DNA of 14,605 bases, from the NCBI GenBank assembly GCA_011525185.1, contig WTIQ01000209.1, forward strand, positions 1 to 14,605, given 5' to 3'. Origin of the DNA: Paracoccaceae bacterium (GTDB lineage Bacteria > Pseudomonadota > Alphaproteobacteria > Rhodobacterales > Rhodobacteraceae). Of the stretch, positions 6,781 to 12,874 are shown one piece after another. The position numbers and the translations under genes are program-made. The notes under the pieces are model-generated. The model was not told the DNA's origin. It saw only the letters and a program-made list of their open reading frames with translations, and made no database searches. Each line of letters starts with the position of its first letter. Position 1 is the first letter of the stretch.

Positions 6781-7206
6781 ATGAGTGAAGATATCACACA
6801 CATGTTAACACCGCAGGATTGCTTGGTGGCGATGATGATTGCTGTGTCAGCTTCTGATGAAAACATCCTCACGGCGGAATTAATCAAAATTCAATCAACA
6901 CTCAATCATCTCCCTGTATTTGCCACATATGATATGGATCGCCTCAATATCATGTCTCAACTGGTGTTTGATCTGTTTGAGCAAGAAGACGGCCTCGACG
7001 CCCTTTTTGGGCTTATGAAGGATAACTTGCCCGAGCGATTATATGAAACGGCCTATGCGCTCTGCTGTGATGTCGCAGCAGCAGATGGCGTCATAAAAGA
7101 AACCGAGCTTCGGCTGTTGGAAGAGATGCGGTATAATCTGAATATTGACCGCTTACACGCCGCTGCAATCGAGAGAGGTGCTCGAGCCCGCCATATTTCT
7201 GCTTAG
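6781..7206 (+). CDS. TerB-like (tellurite-resistance TerB domain) protein
   Basis: A 141-residue all-helical cytoplasmic protein. Its arrangement is that of the TerB domain: LTPQDCLVAMMIAVSASDEN, then ELIKIQSTLNHLP, and YETAYALCCDVAAADGVIKE with ETELRLLEEMRYNLNID near the C-terminus. The repeated acidic helix-turn patterns (SASDENILTAEL and AAADGVIKETEL) are the probable metal-binding or interaction sites. Stand-alone TerB proteins of this kind are widespread in alphaproteobacteria. They need not confer tellurite resistance, and no other ter genes are nearby. The start has AAAGGG about 9 bases upstream. The gene diverges from lysK, and its stop overlaps that of dacB by 4 bp in convergent orientation. 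Confidence 0.85.
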   Translation: MSEDITHMLTPQDCLVAMMIAVSASDENILTAELIKIQSTLNHLPVFATYDMDRLNIMSQLVFDLFEQEDGLDALFGLMKDNLPERLYETAYALCCDVAAADGVIKETELRLLEEMRYNLNIDRLHAAAIERGARARHISA

Positions 7207-8672
7207 AGCAATCGCCAGCGGGTCAACAAACTGTGTTGTAAGCTTCGCGCTGTTCTATTCCAAGTTTTTGAGCCAGACGGACGCTCTAAGGGATTATTTG
7301 CCTTCCAAATTTTACGCTTCTCAAGATTCTGACTAAAGATCGCGAAGGCCATAGGCGGCTTACCTTCGCTTTCCATATAGCCCGCAAGAGAACTTACAAA
7401 ATAGAGGGTGCCAGTCTTAGCCTTTATACTGCTTGGAACTGTTTCATCAATTTCACCATTAATATCGCGGGGCCTTATAGAGCGGAGAAGCGGCATAAAG
7501 CTCGGCCATAATTTGTTCGCCTTTACCAAACCAGCACACATTGACTTCGCACTGATCCGTGAAGCCTCCCCAAGCCCAGAATGATCGACAAAGACAGCAT
7601 CCTTTAGGCCAAGCCAGATAGTTGCCCATTCTTGCATACGCATGGCTGAGGCTCTCAGGTTACTCGTATCACCTCCAAGAGCTTGTGTCGCAGAGCGCCC
7701 TAGACATTCAGCACTAAGGTTCATCGAGTGCTTCAGCATGTAACGCACAATAGAAAAGAGAGGAGCACTCTTATGGACAGCGATCTTATGAACTGGAACT
7801 TTGGGAAAGTGATGCGGCTTAGGGTCAGGCAACGCGAGCCCCATGTCCTTGGCTAAAAATGAAAAGACCTCTGCAAAATAGCGCCCAGGCTGCCGCACGG
7901 GCAGCCAAACGCCGCCATCTTTGCGCAAACTCCTTTTCGCGACGGTCCAACGTTCTGAGGTTGCATCCGATCTATAGGCATAGGTCTGCGTCTGTTCAGC
8001 ACTCACATCAAGCGATATTGATTTCACTTTTGGCCGATGCGTCCGTCCTCTCGCGTCAAGAGAGACTTGTGTCTTGTTCCCCGTCTTTCGCCATTCGAAA
8101 AAAATGCGGTTGAAGTTTAGGTTAAGTCCACCCACCGAGGGATTATAACCTGCCTGGGGGCGTTGTCCCCCATCAATATAAGGAATATTCGAGCTCAAAC
8201 CGTCACAATAATAAAATTGGCCAGTAACACCGCGAATACCCTTCTCTGTGATGCTTTTCACGAGAGAGACCATCATATCCGTATCAAATGACGGATCCCC
8301 TTGACCGATAAGATAAAGATTCCCGTGAATTATACCATCGCGCAACTGACCGTCATGGACGACCCGTGTCTCGTAAGAAAAGTCTTTTCCCAAGACGTCA
8401 AGCGCATAAAGCGCTGTAAATATTTTCAAAACGCTGGCAGGTGCAAAAGCGCTATTTGCATTTTTCTGTTCGACCAATTTACCTTGATCAAGCGTCACAC
8501 AGCATAATCCGACTTCACCTGCAAGCTTGCGTTCAGCAATAAGTCTTGAGAGCGATTTATCTTGAAATGCTAGTGGTCGGGCTCGCGGTCTAAGTGATGT
8601 AGCAGAAGACGCACCCCCGATATTTGGGGCAAGAAGGAAACCCAAACTTAGCAGAAAACTCCGTCTCTTCAT
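7203..8672 (-). CDS. dacB: D-alanyl-D-alanine carboxypeptidase/endopeptidase (PBP4 type, peptidase S13)
   Basis: A 489-residue periplasmic enzyme that trims or hydrolyses peptidoglycan stem-peptide cross-links. All active-site motifs are present: SVLK (Ser80-Lys83), SMN (316-318), and KTG (419-421) in SSIKAKTGTLYF. DHSGLG (363-368) is the usual DxSGLS-like block. The spacing between SxxK and SxN, about 235 residues, is expected for the S13 family with its inserted domains. The N-terminus MKRRSFLLSLGFLLA has an RRxFL twin-arginine pattern, so Tat export is possible, though a Sec signal cannot be excluded. The ATG at 8672 has only weak ribosome-site complementarity. It follows nadD by about 53 bp on the same strand and probably shares its transcript. 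Confidence 0.94.
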   Translation of the reverse strand: MKRRSFLLSLGFLLAPNIGGASSATSLRPRARPLAFQDKSLSRLIAERKLAGEVGLCCVTLDQGKLVEQKNANSAFAPASVLKIFTALYALDVLGKDFSYETRVVHDGQLRDGIIHGNLYLIGQGDPSFDTDMMVSLVKSITEKGIRGVTGQFYYCDGLSSNIPYIDGGQRPQAGYNPSVGGLNLNFNRIFFEWRKTGNKTQVSLDARGRTHRPKVKSISLDVSAEQTQTYAYRSDATSERWTVAKRSLRKDGGVWLPVRQPGRYFAEVFSFLAKDMGLALPDPKPHHFPKVPVHKIAVHKSAPLFSIVRYMLKHSMNLSAECLGRSATQALGGDTSNLRASAMRMQEWATIWLGLKDAVFVDHSGLGEASRISAKSMCAGLVKANKLWPSFMPLLRSIRPRDINGEIDETVPSSIKAKTGTLYFVSSLAGYMESEGKPPMAFAIFSQNLEKRKIWKANNPLERPSGSKTWNRTARSLQHSLLTRWRLL

Positions 8673-8725
8673 CTAGTTCACTCACACGCTCCCACAAAAA
8701 TTAAAGCATATTTGATAGTTTTGTT

Positions 8726-9328
8726 TCAACGGGTTTCATACGATTTCAGTGATCTCAGTTGCGTAGAGGATGTTGGATTTAATGGAAGACTTTTGAAACA
8801 CCATGCAGGTGCAAGTCTCCTAGACAAGATCCGGCTTTGAGCTGATGGCAGTTTGAAATTGGCATATATTTGAGCAGTTTTCGCACGTTTCTGCGCAAAT
8901 TCGTTTCCAGGGCGAGCCAAAATACCCAATGGGACTGTTTCTATGATATCTTTCCACTGATGCCATTTATGAAATTGTTCCAAATTATCAGCACCCATCA
9001 GCCAAACAAAGCGATTCTTTGGGAATTGTCGAGCGAGAGCCTTTAGCGTTTCGGAGGTGTACTGGGTTTCCAATGTGGCTTCGATTGCGCTGATCCGAAC
9101 CCTAGGATGACGCATGAGAGCTTGAGCATTTTGAACTCGTTTCTCAAGTGATGCAGGTGCGTTTTTCTTCAAAGGATTTGCAGGCGAGACCAGCCACCAA
9201 ATTTCATCGAGATCAAAACACGTGAGCGCTGTCTTAGTAATATGTACATGCCCCGAATGTGCTGGATCAAACGACCCCCCCAAAAGACCAACTGATTTTT
9301 TCCAAACAGTTTTTACTGAACGAACCAT
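8726..9328 (-). CDS. nadD: Nicotinate-nucleotide adenylyltransferase
   Basis: This 200-residue enzyme makes nicotinate adenine dinucleotide from nicotinate mononucleotide and ATP, the penultimate step of NAD synthesis. The nucleotidyltransferase signature GGSFDPAHSGHV (residues 17-28) holds the (T/H)xGH motif. WWLVSPANPLKK, MGADNLEQFHKWHQW (111-125) and the C-terminal SSTQLR (187-192, the ISSTxIR motif) complete the family pattern. The start is ATG 9328 or the adjoining GTG 9331; neither has a strong ribosome site. In many alphaproteobacteria nadD is followed by rsfS, but here the next gene is dacB. It diverges from ettA across about 190 bp. Confidence 0.95.
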   Translation of the reverse strand: MVRSVKTVWKKSVGLLGGSFDPAHSGHVHITKTALTCFDLDEIWWLVSPANPLKKNAPASLEKRVQNAQALMRHPRVRISAIEATLETQYTSETLKALARQFPKNRFVWLMGADNLEQFHKWHQWKDIIETVPLGILARPGNEFAQKRAKTAQIYANFKLPSAQSRILSRRLAPAWCFKSLPLNPTSSTQLRSLKSYETR

Positions 9329-9331
9329 CAC

Positions 9332-9524
9332 GCGAAAATCTCAAATATGACTACGTAACAAAAATCACAATCGGTTCAAAAGTTAAAGCCATGTTGAGTG
9401 AGTTTGCTTTGGAAAGACTGCTTATACAAATATTAAGCCTCATTTATGAATTTCCTATGCCAAGAGTTGCCCCCACCTGTGCACTTCGCTATCTAACACA
9501 TGAGATTTCAAATCGGAGGCTGGC
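9332..9524. other. Intergenic region between divergent nadD and ettA
   Basis: These 193 bases must contain promoters for both genes. They are AT-rich, with TATACAAATATTAAG around 9423-9437 as the most promoter-like stretch, but I cannot place a -35/-10 pair convincingly. The plus-strand ORF crossing it (9259-9651) overlaps the starts of both neighbours in other frames and is not considered real. Confidence 0.4.
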
Positions 9525-11180
9525 ATGGCGTCTTATCAATACGTTTATCATATGGACGGTGTGTCAAAGACATATCCAGGCGGGAAAAAATGTTTCGAAA
9601 ACATCAGACTATCATTTCTGCCTGGCGTTAAAATTGGCGTCGTTGGGGTAAACGGCGCTGGTAAATCGACCTTGATGAAAATCATGGCTGGTCTGGACAA
9701 AGAGTTTACAGGCGAAGCTTGGGCTGCCGAAGGCGCAAAAGTGGGCTACCTCCCCCAGGAACCCCATTTGGAAGACCACCTCACAGTGCGTGAGAACGTC
9801 ATGCTTGGGGTTGCAGAAAAGAAAGCCATCTTGGACCGCTATAATGACCTAGCGATGAACTATTCGGACGAAACAGCAGACGAAATGGCCGAGCTTCAGG
9901 ATAAGATTGACGCAGAAAACCTTTGGGATCTCGACAGTCAGATTGATGTCTCGATGGAGGCTTTGCGTTGTCCCGATGATGATGCAGATGTGACAACCCT
10001 ATCGGGCGGTGAGCGACGGCGCGTCGCCCTTTGCAAGCTTTTGCTCGAAGCGCCTGATATGCTTCTGTTGGACGAACCGACCAACCATTTGGACGCAGAA
10101 ACCATTGCTTGGCTTCAACAACATTTGATTGATTATAAGGGCACAATTCTGATTGTGACCCATGACCGCTATTTTTTGGATGATATCACGGGCTGGATTC
10201 TTGAACTCGATCGCGGCCGCGGTATCCCCTATGAAGGCAATTATTCAAGCTGGTTGGAGCAAAAAGCAAAGCGTCTCGAACAGGAAGCGCGCGAGGACAA
10301 ATCAAAACAAAAGACCCTTGAGCGTGAATTGGAGTGGATGCGCCAAGGGCAAAAAGCCCGTCAAGCCAAGCAAAAAGCACGGATCAACGCCTATAATGAA
10401 TTGGCCAGCCAGTCAGAGCGCGAAAAGATCACGAGAGCTCAGATTGTTATTCCCAACGGTCCGCGATTGGGTGGCAAAGTCATTGAAATTGACGGCCTGC
10501 AAAAAGCTATGGGCGACAAGCTTTTGATCGAAGATCTGAGCTTTGCTCTGCCGCCAGGTGGGATTGTAGGCGTGATTGGCCCTAATGGAGCGGGGAAATC
10601 CACACTTTTCAAAATGCTTACGGGGCAAGAACAGCCTGATGCTGGTGCGGTAAATTATGGTGACACAGTCCAGCTTTCTTATGTGGATCAATCCCGTGAT
10701 GATCTCAACGCAGATGAAACGGTCTGGGAAGCCATTTCTGGCGGTGCTGAAATTATCGAGTTGGGCGATGCTCAGGTCAATTCACGGGCCTATTGCTCGT
10801 CCTTTAACTTTAAAGGGGGAGATCAACAGAAAAAAGTCGGACTTCTATCCGGGGGTGAGCGAAACCGTGTTCACATGGCGCGCTTGCTCAAAGAAGGGGG
10901 TAATGTACTCTTATTGGACGAGCCGACCAACGATCTTGACGTGGAAACTTTGCGTGCTTTGGAAGACGCGCTTGTCGATTTTTCTGGATGCGCTGTGGTG
11001 ATCTCACACGATCGTTTTTTCCTAGACCGCATTTGCACTCATATTCTCGCTTTTGAGGGGGAAGCCCATGTGGAATGGTTCGAAGGCAATTTTGAGGACT
11101 ATGAAGAGGACAAAAAGCGCCGTTTAGGTGCCGATGCGCTCGAACCGAAACGGATCAAGCATAAGAAGTTCACGCGGTAA
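9525..11180 (+). CDS. ettA: Energy-dependent translational throttle protein EttA (ABC-F ATPase)
   Basis: A 551-residue soluble ABC-F protein that binds the ribosomal E site and gates the first peptide bonds according to energy state. It has two complete nucleotide-binding domains. The first has GVNGAGKST (41-49), LSGGE (159-163) and DEPTNHL (183-189). The second has GPNGAGKST (352-360), LSGGE (441-445) and DEPTNDL (465-471). The EttA arm insertion lies near residues 93-135, and the charged P-site tRNA-interaction linker, with LERELEWMRQGQKARQAKQK, near 235-300. The C-terminal HKKFTR tail is typical. Length and both acidic Walker B glutamates are normal. The ATG has GGAGG five bases upstream. 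Its last 11 bp overlap the convergent lysR-type gene. Confidence 0.96.
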   Translation: MASYQYVYHMDGVSKTYPGGKKCFENIRLSFLPGVKIGVVGVNGAGKSTLMKIMAGLDKEFTGEAWAAEGAKVGYLPQEPHLEDHLTVRENVMLGVAEKKAILDRYNDLAMNYSDETADEMAELQDKIDAENLWDLDSQIDVSMEALRCPDDDADVTTLSGGERRRVALCKLLLEAPDMLLLDEPTNHLDAETIAWLQQHLIDYKGTILIVTHDRYFLDDITGWILELDRGRGIPYEGNYSSWLEQKAKRLEQEAREDKSKQKTLERELEWMRQGQKARQAKQKARINAYNELASQSEREKITRAQIVIPNGPRLGGKVIEIDGLQKAMGDKLLIEDLSFALPPGGIVGVIGPNGAGKSTLFKMLTGQEQPDAGAVNYGDTVQLSYVDQSRDDLNADETVWEAISGGAEIIELGDAQVNSRAYCSSFNFKGGDQQKKVGLLSGGERNRVHMARLLKEGGNVLLLDEPTNDLDVETLRALEDALVDFSGCAVVISHDRFFLDRICTHILAFEGEAHVEWFEGNFEDYEEDKKRRLGADALEPKRIKHKKFTR

Positions 11181-12096
11181 TATCTGATTGATCAAGGCTC
11201 GGTTGAGAAAGAGTACCCGTTTTATTTTTGAGCCCAACGACCAATAGCCTTGCCAAGCTTGTTTTGGGGCTGTTAGCTGGCCATTCCGCATATACATCAA
11301 GCGGTTCAATTTCCCAGTCGGCCAATATTGGACGGAGCAGACCTTCCGCCAAATCGTCTACAACAAGAAATTCTGGTACCAAAGCGAGGCCAGCACCTTT
11401 TTTAGCAAGATTACGTAAGGCGACAGCGTCATTCACGGACAGGTTGCCCTGCATAAGCAAGCTAAATTCTTGACTTCCCTGGCGGATACGTGAAGGCGGG
11501 ATGTAACGTGTCGGTGCGAATTCGATCCAATCGTGACCTTCCAAATCCGTTGGTGACGATATTGGTCTACGTTGCAAAAGATAAACGTCACTTGCGACAA
11601 TACAGCGGCGAGAGCTGAACAAGCTCAGCCTGTTGCTGGCAAGGCGTCGTTTACTGCTCATGCTAATTGCAAGATCGTACCCGTCTTTTATTAAGTTCCG
11701 TTTTTCGTCGGTGAATTTCAATTCAATACGAACTTTTGGATAAATGACTCTTAATTCAGCGATCAATGTCATTAATTCGGACCCAGACAGCAAGGAAGGC
11801 AGAGTAATGGTTACTTGACCGCTTGGGCTTTCAACTTTGTTGTGCAGCCCAGATAAGCCTGTTTCAACAGCCTCAACCATTGCATGTGCCGATTTTAAAA
11901 ATTGCTCACCTTCCCGCGTGAGGGCAAGACGGCGGGTAGAACGATATATAAGCGCAACGCCTAATTTTTCCTCAAGTTGGGAAATGTGATGGCTGACCAC
12001 TGAAGGGGACAGCCGAAGTGCTTGAGCAGCCCCACGAAAAGACCCATGATCAACTGTTTTTGCAAAAATCGCAATTTGACGAAGTTCATCCAGCAT
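11170..12096 (-). CDS. LysR-family transcriptional regulator
   Basis: A 308-residue regulator with the N-terminal winged helix-turn-helix (residues about 3-60; GSFRGAAQALRLSPSVVSHH spans the HTH, then ISQLEEKLGVALIYRSTRRL). A periplasmic-binding-like effector domain follows (SGQVTITLPSLLSG onwards, with DGYDLAISM and VALRNLAKKGAGLALVPEFL). It resembles the CrgA/AaeR-like branch of LysR proteins. It diverges from the SnoaL-like gene at 12215, the classical arrangement for a LysR protein and its target. A palindrome with LysR geometry covers its own start codon, indicating autorepression. No Shine-Dalgarno sequence precedes the ATG. The 3' end overlaps ettA by 11 bp in convergent orientation. 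The effector is unknown. Confidence 0.93.
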   Translation of the reverse strand: MLDELRQIAIFAKTVDHGSFRGAAQALRLSPSVVSHHISQLEEKLGVALIYRSTRRLALTREGEQFLKSAHAMVEAVETGLSGLHNKVESPSGQVTITLPSLLSGSELMTLIAELRVIYPKVRIELKFTDEKRNLIKDGYDLAISMSSKRRLASNRLSLFSSRRCIVASDVYLLQRRPISSPTDLEGHDWIEFAPTRYIPPSRIRQGSQEFSLLMQGNLSVNDAVALRNLAKKGAGLALVPEFLVVDDLAEGLLRPILADWEIEPLDVYAEWPANSPKTSLARLLVVGLKNKTGTLSQPSLDQSDITA

Positions 12097-12117
12097 TATT
12101 CGATTTTATCGAATAAT
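12095..12117. promoter_or_regulatory. Probable LysR operator overlapping the regulator's start codon
   Basis: ATTATTCGAT (12095-12104) and ATCGAATAAT (12108-12117) are perfect reverse complements around a TTT centre. Inside them TCGATTTTATCGA has the T-N11-A form of LysR boxes. The left end includes two bases of the regulator's ATG. On the minus strand TAAAAT (12108-12103) sits where a -10 element would give a transcript starting at, or next to, the ATG, so binding would block the regulator's own transcription. The palindrome is certain; the operator role is inferred from position and geometry. Confidence 0.65.
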
Positions 12118-12152
12118 CAAATTAATTAAAAGTATCTTATGAATTTTACGTC

Positions 12153-12183
12153 TTGGCATTAAATTTCCTTTTGCTGTTATCAT
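12153..12183 (+). promoter_or_regulatory. Possible promoter of the SnoaL-like gene
   Basis: TTGGCA at 12153-12158 and TATCAT at 12178-12183 resemble -35 and -10 boxes with a rather long 19-bp spacer, ending about 30 bases before the ATG at 12215. The -35 lies about 35 bp downstream of the LysR palindrome, leaving room for activation through a second half-site. This is a weak match and only a candidate. Confidence 0.3.
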
Positions 12184-12214
12184 ACAAAGACCTAAGAGGA
12201 AGAAAGGGAAAATC

Positions 12215-12691
12215 ATGTCGGTCAAACTAAGATTTTTGTCAGGTGTACTTGCCGTATTCAGCACAGTGCAAATCGCTTATGCGGATGGCGAGCACAGCGT
12301 CGAAGTATTTTACGAGCTGCTAAGCAATCCCGGTTCTCAATCGCACGCGGATGCGTTTTTAAATGCATCTTCCCCTGACTGGGAAAGTATTGGCGATTAT
12401 TCTGGTAAAACCAAAAATAGAGAAAATTTTCTAGCGCAAATGGGTGGCATGGCGAAATTAGTCCCAGATTTGAATTGGGCGATTGAAGACATGTTTGAAG
12501 ACGATGACAAAGTTGTGGTTCGCTCTAGGGCGACGGGGACGCCAAGCCGTCCATTCTTTGGCGTGGACGGACAAGGACGCAGTTTTGATATCATTACCAT
12601 TGACGTGCATGAATTGGAAGATGGCAGGATCGTTCGGTCGTACCATGTCGAAGATTGGGCTGGAGCTTTGCGTCAACTCAGTGGAAAGTAA
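12215..12691 (+). CDS. Secreted SnoaL-like (ester cyclase/NTF2-fold) protein
   Basis: A 158-residue protein with a Sec signal peptide (MSVKLRFLSGVLAVFSTVQI, cleavage probably after AYA), so it is likely periplasmic. The mature part has the SnoaL/polyketide-cyclase layout. A helical first half includes FYELLSNPGS and YSGKTKNRENFLAQM. Next comes VPDLNWAIEDMFEDDDKVVV, then RSRATGTPSRPFFGVDGQGR, FDIITIDVHELEDGRIVRSY and HVEDWAGALRQL. These proteins share a pocket used for small-molecule binding or aldol/cyclase chemistry, but many have no known substrate. The ATG has GAAAGGG upstream. Its position opposite a LysR gene with an operator-like palindrome makes it the probable regulated target. Confidence 0.88.
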   Translation: MSVKLRFLSGVLAVFSTVQIAYADGEHSVEVFYELLSNPGSQSHADAFLNASSPDWESIGDYSGKTKNRENFLAQMGGMAKLVPDLNWAIEDMFEDDDKVVVRSRATGTPSRPFFGVDGQGRSFDIITIDVHELEDGRIVRSYHVEDWAGALRQLSGK

Positions 12692-12758
12692 CTATCAACC
12701 TTTTTAGGCGCAAACAGGGCCTGATTTTTGAGACGAGTTTCTAAGTTTTTACCCCCCC

Positions 12759-12783
12759 AACGCTCGGTTTAATATCGAGCGTT
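12759..12783. repeat. Hairpin 1 of a tandem pair between convergent genes
   Basis: AACGCTCG (12759-12766) pairs perfectly with CGAGCGTT (12776-12783) around a 9-nt AT-rich loop. A run of seven C residues lies immediately to the left (12752-12758). No T-run follows on either strand, so by itself it is not a standard terminator. It sits three bases from a second, longer hairpin and may act with it at the convergent ends of the SnoaL-like gene and gyrB. Confidence 0.5.
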
Positions 12784-12785
12784 CG

Positions 12786-12820
12786 CGTCCACCTACCCCA
12801 GTAGGTGGACGTATTTATTC
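12786..12820 (+). terminator. Probable terminator of the SnoaL-like gene (hairpin 2 of the pair)
   Basis: CGTCCACCTAC (12786-12796) and GTAGGTGGACG (12801-12811) form a perfect 11-bp stem with a CCCA tetraloop, followed on the plus strand by TATTTATT. The stem is strong, but the T-tract is interrupted. It lies 95 bases after the SnoaL-like stop and 64 bases past the gyrB stop, so it may also end gyrB transcripts from the other side. Confidence 0.5.
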
Positions 12821-12874
12821 ACTATCGGGTCCAAATATCATGCTCTTTTTTAGGAGATTCTGAAAAGCAGCGCG

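Noticed and set aside
6781..7206. Tellurite-resistance operon
   Set aside because: Only a lone TerB-like domain is present; no TerC, TerD or TerZ homologue is nearby.
9259..9651. 130-codon plus-strand ORF before ettA
   Set aside because: It overlaps nadD antisense and ettA in another frame. ettA has its own strong ribosome site at 9525, and the ORF product looks random.
9799..10691. Several ORFs on both strands within ettA
   Set aside because: All are shadows of a complete ABC-F gene with every motif intact.
12121..12131. CtrA-type TTAA motif
   Set aside because: The AT-rich stretch contains TTAATTAA but not the TTAA-N7-TTAA spacing.
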